64,000 nt of DNA, from positions 23,940,711 to 24,004,710 of the forward strand of contig OY821741.1 of assembly GCA_963682055.1 (NCBI GenBank), read 5' to 3'. This document shows, piece after piece, positions 54,361-64,000 of the stretch. The translations under genes were made by a program, and so were the position numbers. The DNA comes from Primula veris (lineage: Eukaryota; Streptophyta; Magnoliopsida; Ericales; Primulaceae). The notes under the pieces were generated by a model. That model did no database searches, had not been told where the DNA came from, and saw only the letters and a list, made by a program, of their open reading frames with translations. The first letter of the stretch is position 1. Every line of letters starts with the position of its first letter.

Positions 54361-55496
54361 AGCTGGAGATTTCCTTTTTCCCATTGCTTTTAAAGTTCTT
54401 CGGGGGGGGGGGGGCTTAGGCTTAACAGTGCTTTTATTGTCATAAAAATCCGCGACACGATGGCCGGTCCTGTTACATACAAAGTAGGTTCTCGCAAATT
54501 TTTTTACGACAATAGCACTGCCTCTGTTGTCAAAACGTTTTCGCTTGACGTTGGAGCTTTCGACCACATTGTCCTTTGCCATCGAGATGTTAGAACCACC
54601 GCCTCTCCTTACAGAACCAAGGTTGCTCACCTCGATATTGAGTTTCTCAATGAGCCCCTCCAGCCTCATTTCCTTCCGCTTGTGCTTCAGGTAGTTTTGA
54701 AAGTCTTTCCAAGACGGTGGCAATTTCTCAATCATGAGTGCCACCTGGAAAGGCTCATTAATCACTAGCCCTTCAGCCTCAAGGCGATGGTAGATGAGTT
54801 GGAGCTCCTCAACTTGCTCCATGACACCCCTACTGCCAGTCATACGGTACTCATGAAACTCCGTGACAACAAATCTCTTTGTGCCAGCATTATTCACTTT
54901 GTACTTGTTTTCGAGAGTTTTCCACAGCTCATTTGCAGTAGCTTTGGGCTCGAAAACTCTGAACAGCGTGTCATCTACAGTAGACATGATATAGTTCTTG
55001 CATAGGTAGTCGGCATGTCTCCATGCCTCAACCGCAGAGAATGACTGCTTGTCTAGATCGTCCTCGCTTAGGACGGGAGCAGTCTTCTTAAGAAACCTGG
55101 TCAGATTCAGGGTGATAAGATAAAACAGCATCTTTTGCTGTAAACGTTTGAAGTTGTCCCCCCTAAAATTTTTCGGTTTTTCCAGATGAGAAGTCGGCAA
55201 AGTAGGCACTACCAAATACATCGGTGCCCTGCCCTTGGCCGTAGCCTTGGCTCTAGCGGAGTTTTGGCCATAGCCTTGGTCATAGCCGCTGCTTCGGCCG
55301 CAGCCTCGGCTTTGGCTGTAGCATTTGCCATAGCCGCAGCCGTGACGGCCTCAGCCGCTGTAGCTACGTCATCGGCGTTAGCCCCCATATTCGCATCGCC
55401 CCCAGTGTTATGGACATTTCCTCCAACCACCGGGTCATGCTCACTCCCGACAGGCAACTCAATGGGTGAAGTGTTTGCCATCTGAAACGACAACAC
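54358..55496 (-). pseudogene. copia Gag with Ala-rich N-terminal extension
   Basis: Starts near 55481 (MANTSPIELPVGSEHD). Residues about 35-80 are an alanine/methionine-rich low-complexity stretch (AEAVTAAAMANATAKAEAAA). A frameshift near 55215 leads to the normal copia Gag core in 54358-55221 (KNFRGDNFKRLQQKM, NELWKTLENKYKV, EQVEELQLIYHRLEAEG). The knuckle reads FVCNRTGHRVADFYD, with both flanking cysteines changed. A G/C run at 54403-54416 (about 14) and a TAG at 54358-54360 follow; after the TAG the protease is in the same frame. Confidence 0.85.
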
Positions 55497-55843
55497 AAAA
55501 ACGTATCAGATACGTGTACAATAAATTCTATAAACAAAACACCAAAACTGAAATTTAGGTTTGTAAAAGAATTTTATTAAACGACAAAAAGAAAATTAAA
55601 CGGTTTCCTTTTGAATACCAATACGATTGATATCAAAAAGATTAATGACGATTCTTCTTGAATGCCAATACGGTTGGTATCAACAAGATCCATAAAACAA
55701 AAATTAACTGTTTGGAATTTTTCTTTGCAAATCAAATTCTAATATGGTTTAGAATTGAAAACAAAAAAGCATTATTCCTTATAAAATAAATAAAAATTGT
55801 ATTAATTAATACACGAAAGAACCAACAGAGGGATCAGTTAAGA
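55497..55843 (-). other. copia leader between 5' LTR and Gag
   Basis: About 350 bp, AT-rich, with an imperfect repeat around ACCAATACG(A/G)TTG(A/G)TAT (55618 and 55663). The bases after the LTR (ATCTTAACTGATCC on the minus strand) are not the usual initiator-tRNA primer site; the primer is unclear. Confidence 0.5.
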
Positions 55844-56353
55844 TTGTTGGTTTCTGTGTACGAAATAACAATTAAACAATAATAAAGGACTAAAATAATA
55901 ATAATCAAAACCAGTGTAATCTTTATTAATTCAGAATTGAAACTGAAATTACAGATTACAACATGTATAGACTGAATAGAAATTAAAGCAAACGTTATTC
56001 AACTTATTATCAATTAATAATCTGATGTACTGAATTGTGATAAATAGAAACTGCCGGACTGTAAAGTATATAAACTATTCAAAATAGTTTTTCCTCTTTG
56101 ATGTGGGATATTTTCCACTTCCTCTCCCAAATTCCAGATTTCGTCTCTCCATGGTCCAACTTCGGAGCCAATTTCCATTCACACCCATTCACCGAATAGG
56201 TCATGCGATATACCGTTTCGAAACTTGTCACACAAGCTACTCAAACCACTTGAGTACGCAGTCTAAACTTTAGATTATTCGCATGGAATTTGACCAAACT
56301 TTTAGACTCGTGACCAATTCGGAAAACACCATGAAACATGGTTTTTCCCAACA
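55844..56353 (-). repeat. copia 5' LTR, internally deleted
   Basis: 510 bp against 1414 bp for its partner: it lacks the segment matching about 50766-51645, including the GC-rich repeats. The outer ends match with several substitutions, so the element is older than the Tat insertion. Confidence 0.85.
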
Positions 56354-56358
56354 TATAT

Positions 56359-57413
56359 TTGTAGCTATGATCATTGGTAAAACTCCGACGGTGGATGTTG
56401 ACTTAGACCAATATTTATCTCTTTGATATACTTCAATAATTTTATACTTTTATTTTCATAAACAATTAGTTTTAAATCATCTGAAAATCCAATCCCCCCC
56501 AAAAAAAAATATAGTTCAAGTTAAATAAAACTACCATAGATACTTTCTGCGGATACGAATCTTACTTTCGATACTACACATTAGTTTTTGAGGTAAAAGT
56601 TTTATTTTTGGGTGTGTACGCCACCACACCAAGTTGTTTCCAACAAATATTTGTATGAATTCAAAAAAGGAGTCAACATCAGATATATAACGTACAAAAA
56701 ATTAGTTTCCTAGTTCAAACAAAGAAGGACAAAACATACTTTCCACAAAAAAGAGGACTAGCTAAACAAAGAGTTTACCCACATCTGGAAATAATTCAAT
56801 TAAGACCGCAAATGAATTGTAACAAGTATACATATGTGTCTATGTTTGTTACAGACTCGCGTGCTCGGAGGCTCATGGGAGTTTTCAATAGTTTAACCGT
56901 TTTACTGATTACCGACATTTTGTTAACAGTGAGGAGGTAGTGTTGCGAAGTGTTCTGAACATTGGTTCTCAATTAGAACATGTGGCATGGAGTCTTGATT
57001 TTTCGTATTAATTAGAACCACTCGTATCTCATCATCTAGTTACTCGTTGTTTGTTCCGCTTGTCTTCGTTACGATCCTAGTAATAACTGTTTCTGGCCAA
57101 TAAGTGATTTTTATACATACATCTGCGGCATCATGTACAGTTCAGCTATGAATTCTGCCTAGCAAAGCTCGAACCTTCGACGATTTGGACTTTTGTCTAT
57201 TCATTCAAATAGGATTTGCTATAATTATAAAAAGATTGGAATCGGTATCTAAGAAATAATTGGTTGGTATAATATGCTATAACATTTCACCCCTAAAATA
57301 GAATAGATGCTTATTCCCCTGGTTTGGAGATTATCATTCATATATTTATGAACAAGCTAGGGTTCTCGTGTTGGTCATGGCTATATTACGTCCTATGAAT
57401 ATTAAGAGTTTTT
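56359..57413. other. no gene recognised
   Basis: AT-rich, homopolymer C/A run near 56493-56508. No frame above 60 codons and no recognised repeat. Confidence 0.4.
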
Positions 57414-57720
57414 GACACAAATGCTGTTATTGGCCAAACTAATTCCCATTCTAGTGTTACTTCTAAATATATTCCCAAAATAGTGTTCATTTTGCCATGT
57501 CATCTCCACCTAGGAGAGAGACTTAATCTATAAATGTAAGCAATATAATTAACTATAATGCAATAAAATAACAATGTTGATGCGGATTAACGTTGATTAC
57601 TTTGTTTTTCTTGTTTTTATGTACACTTGAAATAAGTTTTATTTTTACATGTTTATGTTTAAAATAATTAACTAATAAAACATCTAGTATATGAAGTAAA
57701 TATCTTAATCTAGTTACAAT
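57414..57720 (+). repeat. dispersed repeat, copy a
   Basis: Matches 60767-61040 (shared TTGATGCGGATTAACGTT, CTTGTTTTTATG, ACATCTAGTATATGAA). It includes one arm of the CCAAAATAGTGTT palindrome. Probably a MITE-type element; ends not defined. Confidence 0.65.
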
Positions 57721-57891
57721 ATTGCATATGTAACTGCTCAGTGAAAACCTCAATAAACGCGACCTACCTCTAAAACCAACTTCTTCCTTTGTTCTCATAC
57801 TCTCAAGGAAAGAAAATCCCAGGTGAAGAAATGCCGCTCACTTTGTTTTACTTTCCTTTTGCTGTAGTCGAAAAGGAACCGAACCCTTGAA
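57721..57891. other. spacer upstream of the gypsy 3' fragment
   Basis: Presumed border between unrelated DNA and the truncated gypsy element; the exact breakpoint is not visible. Confidence 0.35.
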
Positions 57892-58251
57892 ATGGCAGAA
57901 ATGTCCCTCTTCTGGCTATGTTTTTACTGGAAGAAAATGGATCATTGGCTACAGGGCCCCGCTCCTCCATATGATGTGATCATGACCGCTACACGGAGAG
58001 ACGCATTGCAAGTTCCAATCGGACCAGTTACGAGAGCTAGAGCTAAAAGGTTCAAGGAAGCGCTTAACGGGCTGTTGCAAGGTATGCGCGATGACGAGGG
58101 AAAGAACGCGCTCGTGCGTAGAATAAACGAAGCCGATAGAAGCTTAAACACGGCCGTGACAAGTCCAAACGAAGCTCATTACTTTGTGAACCTGATTGGA
58201 GCTATTCAAGACAACACATTAAAAGATAATTTCGTGGGTTTACATGCATGA
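57892..58251 (+). pseudogene. gypsy Pol C-terminal tail
   Basis: The 119-residue frame contains VPIGPVTRARAKRFKEALNG (about residues 43-62), the conserved tail that follows integrase in CRM/Reina-type gypsy elements. Here it sits just upstream of an LTR of the same family as 13921-14425. The first 40 codons (MAEMSLFWLCF...) do not look like integrase, so the true break lies near 57960. The stop at 58249-58251 may be the natural Pol end. The rest of Pol is missing, so this is a 5'-truncated copy. Residues 65-118 are charged and helical, with no motif I can name. Confidence 0.65.
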
Positions 58252-58333
58252 ACCAAAAGGGGACTGATTCTAGAAGATTTAAATGCTACAACTCAAGGGG
58301 AATGTATTGGAGAAGTCTAAGCACTCATTTTTA

Positions 58334-58846
58334 TGATACATTTCTGCATTTTAAAGTTATCTAGTAGTTCGAAGGTCATAGGTATATTCTACATTGAACC
58401 TATGTTTAATTAATGTTTTTTTTAGGTTTTTCCGATTCTTGGAGGCTTGTTCCAAGTATAAATAGAGGTCAAATCAGATTATAAAAATTAAGTTTTGATT
58501 AATATATTTAAGAGCTTTCTCTTTTGTTCTTCATTGAACTTTCTGAACTTATCAGGGGGTTACCTTGTGGCGTTCAAAACTGACTTATCAATCGGTATCC
58601 CGCAACCGTTTGTGGCGTCTTCACATACCAAGGTTCTCACCTCTTTATAGGTGACGGGTCGCGGTTCCATACCAGCTACTCATACCAAGGTTCCCACCTC
58701 TTTATAGGTGACGGGTCGCGGTCTTTAGTTTGGCTTTTATTTATTGTTATTTTTATCATTAATTTTATTCCGTATTTGTTCAAGAAACCTGATAGATAGG
58801 TCCACCCCTTGGTCGATCTTGTGTCACCTTGGTCGATCATGCATCA
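58334..58846 (+). repeat. gypsy 3' LTR
   Basis: About 513 bp, TGATAC...GCATCA, with the same TATA box (58457-58465) and 57-bp tandem repeat as 13921-14425. No primer site follows (next bases CCATA), which fits a 3' LTR. The five bases beyond it do not match those before 13921, so the two LTRs need not belong to one insertion. Confidence 0.75.
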
Positions 58847-59870
58847 CCATAACTCCCTTAACATCAACAAGAAGTGAAACCATATTATGATTGAAAAAAA
58901 ACCAAATAATTTAAAGACTTGGACTTGAATAACGAAATCGGTCAATGAATATGTAAGAGAAACTGCCAAAAACATGCATAAATAAAAAGAGAGAATAAAA
59001 TCAAACTGAAGTGTCATTATTGCAAGTCAGGCGCAAACATTGAACAAAGTTAAACTGGTCCTTATTGTTTTCAACTATAATCCTGATAAAGGCATGATAT
59101 GAAACACCCTAAATTAGTACAACTGGTCTAAACGAAAACTATAACCCAAGTCGCTCGAATCTGACATGTTGAAAGAAATGTAAACACCTCTAAGAAAATA
59201 ATAATTATAAATGTAGCCAAGTGAAAAGATGTTTATTCAAGTACTGAACAAATCTCTTTATACATGTATGGAGCTTTAGAAATGAAATTATGACATTAAC
59301 ATGAAAACCCCCCACCAAAAACGCTATATAAATGTAGTCATATCATACGAGATTATCATCCAAATTCTCAACTTTGATGTCCTCAAACAAGTCTAATTAA
59401 CTGGGCTATTAAAGGGTCGGCCTGAAGTTTTTGTTACTCGCTGCAAACAAAAAAAAATTGGGTCTTTTTTCAATTGTAGTTTCGTTATATCAATTTTAAT
59501 GAAATATTTTAACGGTAAAATAATTAAAAATTAACTCTCAAAAGAAATTATCAATACAAACAAAATATCATCTTACCTATAAACATTTTAGTCAATTTAT
59601 ACAAAAAATTATGTCAAAATAACATATTTACTTCACTGCAATCATTTAAATGCATTTCATATGCATATTCTGTGCAGCTATTACACGTATATATTTTCTT
59701 TTACACATATAGATACATTTTAATTATTTATTTATCTGCGTCGTGGGGTCTTGAAAGATTATTCAAAGTCATGAGATCCGATGCGGTCACAGCTCATGCA
59801 CATCTTCAGGACCACCCCTCGGCTAGTCAAAAAAGTTTGAACACTTACGAATTTGCATTTTTCATTTACA
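58847..59870. other. no gene recognised
   Basis: AT-rich; no frame above 70 codons, no recognised repeat. Confidence 0.4.
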
Positions 59871-59878
59871 ACCACGAA

Positions 59879-60612
59879 TAGGGGTGGGATTTTTTACCGA
59901 AAAACCGAACCGAACCGAACCGAAAAAAACTGTTCGGTTTGGTTTTGTTTATAAAAAACCGAACAAAAGTCCGGTTTGGTTTCGGTATATAGTTTTGGTA
60001 CCGAAAAACACCGAACCGAGCCGAAAACCGAAAAAAAATCCGAAAACCGAAAAAAACCCGTAAACCGATTAAAAATATAATTTTATACACTTTTATTTAT
60101 AAATAATTATGCTTGGTGTTTCAAGTAAAATCTTACTTATTTCACGTATATGGAAGAAAAGTAAAAAAAAAATAACGAGAGAGAATTTTATATTTATATT
60201 ATTCCATTATTTTAAATTGTAAAAGTTATATAAACGTGACAACTAATAAGGTATATGCATCTAACATTAATAAATAAGAAAAATAAATTATATTATTAAC
60301 ATTTTATTCGTAGCAAAATATATTTTGAAAAATTACCATTTTTTATTAATAATCCTTAATTTTTTTCACATAAATATTTACTTACTATATATATCATAAG
60401 ATTGGTTTTTAACTTTTAAATATAAATCATTTTATCTTTTTGACGTTTGAATTTTTATTAAAAAATTGTTTCAAACTGAAAAATCGGTTCGAACCAAAAC
60501 CGAACCGAAAATACTAGTTCGGTACGGTACAGTTTTATCTTTGAAAATAGCCAAAACAAACCGAAAACAAAACCGAAATTATTTTCGGTTTGCCGAACCG
60601 GTCCCATCCCTA
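59879..60612. mobile_element. hAT-like MITE
   Basis: 734 bp with TAGGGGTGGGA at the left and TCCCATCCCTA at the right, flanked by 8-bp duplications ACCACGAA (59871-59878) and ACCACGAG (60613-60620), 7 of 8 matching. Subterminal arms are rich in CCGAA/TTCGG units and largely complementary to each other (59890-60070 and 60470-60605). An 8-bp duplication and TAGGG ends fit the hAT superfamily. The central 400 bp is AT-rich and non-coding. Confidence 0.8.
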
Positions 60613-60620
60613 ACCACGAG

Positions 60621-60766
60621 TAAGAATAAGTTTCAATTTAAGTCAAACTAGAATGAACTTTATCAGAGAAAATTAACAACTTTGATGTACCTGTAAATTG
60701 TGCAAAGGCGGATTCTTATCCAGATTAGGCTCGCATTCGGTTTCGTTGCTATTATCATTTGTCCAA
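60621..60766. other. spacer
   Basis: Short sequence between the MITE and the dispersed repeat; nothing recognised. Confidence 0.4.
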
Positions 60767-61040
60767 ATTTTTGACACAAACGGTGTTACTGGCCAAACTA
60801 TTCCCAAAATAGTGTTGATTTTGCCATGTCATCTCCACTTAGGGGAGATGACATAGCAAAATCAACACTATTTTGGTAATTCCCTATAATTCACTAAGGT
60901 AATAACAATATTGATGCGGATTAACGTTAATTACTTTGTTTTTCTTGTTTTTATGAACACTTTAAATAAGTTTTATTTTACATGTTTATGTTTAAAATGA
61001 TTAATTAATAAAACATCTAGTATATGAACTAATTATATCT
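60767..61040 (+). repeat. dispersed repeat, copy b
   Basis: Matches 57414-57720 but includes a complete palindrome (60804-60876) where copy a has only one arm. Confidence 0.65.
60804..60876. repeat. 33-bp inverted repeat with 7-bp loop
   Basis: Left arm 60804-60836 (CCAAAATAGTGTTGATTTTG onward), right arm 60844-60876, one mismatch. A third, single arm lies near 61521-61552. It could form a hairpin in DNA or RNA. Confidence 0.85.
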
Positions 61041-61554
61041 TAATAACTAATCACTAATAAAAAGCTTTTGAAACCGTAACAATCAATCTGGCTCCATCAA
61101 GATAAAAAAAATGAAGAAACCAACAAAAAATATTTTTTTTAATAAATTAGTTTGTGTCGTATGTAACTAGAAAAAAGCTAACAGTAACGAAGTAATGGAC
61201 TAATGGGGCTGGGAAAAGTGTTCCTTATTTACCAATAGTATCTTAATACGATTAGTGGATTAACAAAGTAAGTAAATTCAATAACTAACAAGTAAAATCC
61301 GTCTATTTTATATTGCTGCTTGTGAACCCAAATTAATTACATTGCCATTTCGTACGTGGAAGATCTTTTGTGGATGACTAATTTCTATAAAAAAACATCA
61401 CAACACTATTAGTTTTTTATTTTGATAAATTAATGGGTTTCTCATTTTGAACCGTCATTAGAAAGAGATGTTTTTTTTTAATTAGATTGCTTAAATGAAT
61501 TGAGTTTCTCTCCTAATTGGATGTGACATAGTAAAATCAACACTATTTTGATAA
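61041..61554. other. no gene recognised
   Basis: AT-rich with T runs. The last 35 bp resemble one arm of the palindrome at 60804 and abut the copia LTR. Confidence 0.4.
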
Positions 61555-61799
61555 TGTTGTAAGTTAACTATTGGCAATATAATATGGAGAGATAAGTACA
61601 GAGAGAAAGAATCAATAGAGATCTCATTAATGTATTAATGGCGTTATACAATGAACACATCAAACTATTTATATAATGAGAGCTTGAAGGGCTACATAAG
61701 AGTGCTATACAAAGAATAACTAGAAATCAATAGATATAAAGACTCTTATGAATCCTAAGTGTAGTAGAAGTCCTAATAAATACACAATATCCTACAACA
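61555..61799 (-). repeat. copia 3' LTR
   Basis: 245 bp, TGTTGTA...TACAACA inverted ends. On the minus strand the bases just before it (61800-61811) read CTAAGGGGGAG, a good polypurine tract, which gives the orientation. Confidence 0.75.
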
Positions 61800-61811
61800 C
61801 TCCCCCTTAGA
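61800..61811 (-). promoter_or_regulatory. copia polypurine tract
   Basis: Minus strand CTAAGGGGGAG abutting the 3' LTR. Confidence 0.7.
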
Positions 61812-62024
61812 TGTACGTTTCTATCTTAAGTCCTTCGTCTTCATGTAGCGCGAATGGTAGATAAGTCAAGTCGATATTCATTAGAAAATGTTAACACATA
61901 AAAACCATAAGTTTTGAAAACCGAACATGTGACAAACCGACACTTAAGAGAAAAATGGTGTTGCCAAATGATAAAGGCCGAAACACTGTAAGTGTGTGTA
62001 ACAGACTATGAAACCGGTGCCTTA

Positions 62025-62340
62025 TCAAAACCTTACTAAAGAAAACCCTGTGGGAAATAGTTTGGTCGAAGGACAAAAGAGTATACGATAGTCAATACAA
62101 TAGCGGGTGAACTAATATAAGAAGTGGCTCGTCAAAACCTTGTCAGAGTAAACCCAGTGGGAAAAACCTCTGATCGAAGGAAAAAAAGTGCATGATGGTT
62201 AAAAGTATACGACTAGAAACTTCCACTGATTTCGTCAATTCTTAGTGAGATATCGGGAATCTGTCTCGTTAAAAACCTTGCCAAGTAAAACTCAGTGGAA
62301 AAAAAACATTTGTCTAAGGACAAAAAGAATACACGAACAT
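62025..62340 (+). repeat. imperfect repeats, CCTT...GTAAA(A/C)CC(C/A)(A/T)GTGGGAAA type
   Basis: Three units start at 62031, 62138 and 62276 and end in GGACAAAA-like sequence. Spacing 107 and 138 bp. Similar blocks are known between pol and the 3' LTR of some plant copia elements. Confidence 0.7.
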
Positions 62341-62344
62341 TCGA

Positions 62345-62600
62345 CTGGATGCTCCTACTCAATTGAACACGACAGGGTGTGAGGATTTTAACTAACTAGT
62401 AATTAGTGAAATAAACATCATCCTGGATGCTCCCCCTCACTTGCACACGACTGAGTGTAAGGATTTTATATTCCAAGAAATAGTACGAGCATTCGACTGA
62501 ATGCTTCAGTTTACTTGCACACGACTGAGAGTAGTAAAATCTAAAGATGGAATAGAGTGAGCATTCGACGGGATGCTCTTATACGTCATATGTGAAAGTT
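62345..62600 (+). repeat. ~75-bp imperfect tandem repeats
   Basis: Units with GATGCTC(C/T)... TTGCACACGACTGAGTGTA start near 62350, 62428, 62502 and 62573 (spacing 78, 74, 71). They follow directly on the previous repeat set. Confidence 0.75.
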
Positions 62601-64000
62601 TTTTTTTGTGAGATATGCCAAATATATATTATAATCTAGTCGTGACTCTCTTGATATGGTAACATGTTGTCCTAAGACAAGCCTTCATCTAGATCGTGAG
62701 ACATAACACATGTACTTCATATGGCTAATACCAGCTCGAATCCATATGCACTCTCTAGTCGTCTCATAGAGCACGAGTAGATAAGAATGATTTGTATGGA
62801 GTCTTTCCAAGACCTTTCATTATTCCTTATGGTAAAGAAGTAACCATTTAGGAAAAGTCCCTTATCTTGGTGCGCAAGACCACGAAGTGCATGCAATAAT
62901 TTGCAGTCGCATCCTCAAACTTTCCGTGAGTCCACTTGGGATTTAACATAATCGACAGTATGTTCAATTTAAATTCCCAAACTCAACTAATACACATCGT
63001 AATTTCGATGTTTACTCTTCGGCATTATCAAGTCTATTAGACTTTCAGGATAATCCGGATCATGAGCCATCAACTTAATAATAAGGCTAAGAGTTTGGGA
63101 AGCGTTGCATTTTCTGTGGACAACAATAGAATGTGACCAGATTGGATGCATCAACCATAACCATATATATTTATGGTCCGTAGTATGGTTGAATAAGTCC
63201 ACAAATATCTCCTTCAATTTTTTCCAGAATTCTACGAGACTATTTAGGATCTTTACACATTATTGTTCTTCAAACAAGACATTAGTGGCATGTGAATTTC
63301 AGACTAATCACTTAATTATTCCTCAAAGAGTATCCAAACGCGATGTGATTAATAATCCAACATCGTCTTTTGACCTGGGTATATTACATCCGCTCAATGC
63401 CACAATGTCAAAATACTATTATCAATAGACGACGGGCTAATGATATTACTAACAATCATGTATAAGCATATAAGACTTCTTATCAATCGACGACATCCGA
63501 ATGATAAGGTAAGTTTTAAATGCTTTAAAAACGTGGTTAAACCACTTGAAAGATATCTCAACTCCTCAAGAATACGATTTTGATCATATCGAGTGGAGGG
63601 TGTGTAAAGAAATTTTTGTTCTCTTATGAGCTATTATCAGTCATCATTGGGTTTCTCGAATATCTTATAACTCAACCAGGTATAGCATGACCTGGAGTAT
63701 AAGGCCTCATATTTGACAAATCAATTTGGTTTTACCAAATATTTCGATTTGGAACGACAAGTCTAGAATCGTTGCTACTGAGAATAAGAGGGGGTCTCAA
63801 AAGTTTCCTTTCAGTTAGCTTTAACCACATTAGCGACTGGTTTTCCATCCTTATGATAGTTTAGAACTATATTAAGGGTAGTCATGCATGACATTTGTCA
63901 TTTATAGAAGAGAATTGGCTTATTGAGCATTGTCTCTTATTTTGGGATGTCGGGCCCAACTATTCCTTTCAAAAACTGCCTTGGTGCCACATGTCTTTGG
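62601..64000. other. degenerate copia interior, no gene recognised
   Basis: No open frame above about 107 codons; the plus-strand frame at 63105-63428 is antisense to the element and shows no domain. The pol body is probably beyond the right edge or lost. Confidence 0.4.

Larger units (their letters stand above)
50544..56353 (-). mobile_element. Ty1/copia element with RT/RNase H deletion
   Basis: Flanked by TATAT on both sides (50539-50543, 56354-56358). LTR ends TGTTGG...CCAACA. Minus-strand order: 5' LTR (55844-56353), Gag, protease, integrase, then directly the last part of RNase H, non-coding DNA, polypurine tract, 3' LTR (50544-51957). It is a non-autonomous deletion derivative. Confidence 0.92.
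61555..64000 (-). mobile_element. copia element, 3' part, running off the window
   Basis: 3' LTR at 61555-61799, polypurine tract, then over 2 kb of degenerate interior. No intact Pol frame is seen; minus-strand 62987-63217 is the longest at 76 codons and shows no certain domain. Confidence 0.6.

Noticed and set aside
13921..58846. LTRs at 13921-14425 and 58334-58846 as the two ends of one element
   Set aside because: The flanking five bases (TATTT and CCATA) differ, and the interval contains the 22-kb duplication and several unrelated insertions; independent fragments of one family are simpler.
1..64000. CRISPR arrays, bacterial operons, rRNA genes
   Set aside because: No array of identical short repeats with unique spacers, no prokaryotic gene layout and no rRNA signature; the content is plant nuclear DNA.

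Overview
This is eukaryotic nuclear DNA from a flowering plant, most likely a dicot. The evidence is low GC, plant LTR retrotransposons of both superfamilies, GT-AG introns, TATA boxes of plant type, and one low-copy gene remnant with two double-stranded-RNA-binding domains. There is no operon structure. Everything below was read by eye from the sequence; family names rest on recognised motifs, not on searches.

Layout. 1-1743: a degenerate ~210-bp repeat array, then AT-rich DNA. 1749-7047: a minus-strand Ty3/gypsy element (target-site duplication AAATC) that has lost most of its interior; its LTRs carry Helitron-like passengers. 7138-9512: a plus-strand LTR of the same broad family, head to head with the previous element 90 bp away, followed by a tRNA-iMet primer site. 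Its partner LTR may be the one ending at 19388. Inside lie a pogo-like DNA transposon (11540-12454) and the 5' part of a second gypsy element (13921-16430).

16268-44426: the centre of the window. A 22.3-kb unit is tandemly duplicated. Copy 1 (16268-38488) holds flank sequence plus a near-complete Tat-lineage gypsy element (21555-38488). Copy 2 (38566-44426) holds the same flank, but there the Tat element is a solo LTR with perfect GGATC duplications on both sides. The junction (38489-38565) is scrambled filler DNA.

The Tat element transcribes gag-pol from the minus strand (37846 to 31996), with a recognisable Gag, protease, RT, two RNase H domains and integrase, broken by a few stops and frameshifts. 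Between integrase and the 3' LTR it carries about 9 kb of genes on the opposite strand. These are six small genes or gene remnants, each with its own TATA box 55-110 bp before an ATG and most encoding short coiled-coil proteins, and one spliced gene of four or five exons with a Transposase_28-like N-terminus and a coiled-coil tail. This antisense gene cluster is the most unusual feature of the window.

44593-46743: a four-exon minus-strand gene for a two-domain dsRNA-binding (DRB-like) protein, damaged by a 1-nt deletion and a GC splice donor; truncated 3' copies lie in both copies of the duplicated flank. 47058-50087: a decayed plus-strand copia element. 50544-56353: a minus-strand copia element (duplication TATAT) whose RT/RNase H body is precisely missing. 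57892-58846: the 3' end of a gypsy element related to the one at 13921. 59879-60612: a hAT-like MITE. 61555-64000: the 3' LTR and decayed interior of another copia element, running off the window.

No intact host gene was found. The coding content is retrotransposon genes, retrotransposon-borne antisense genes, and one damaged DRB-like locus.
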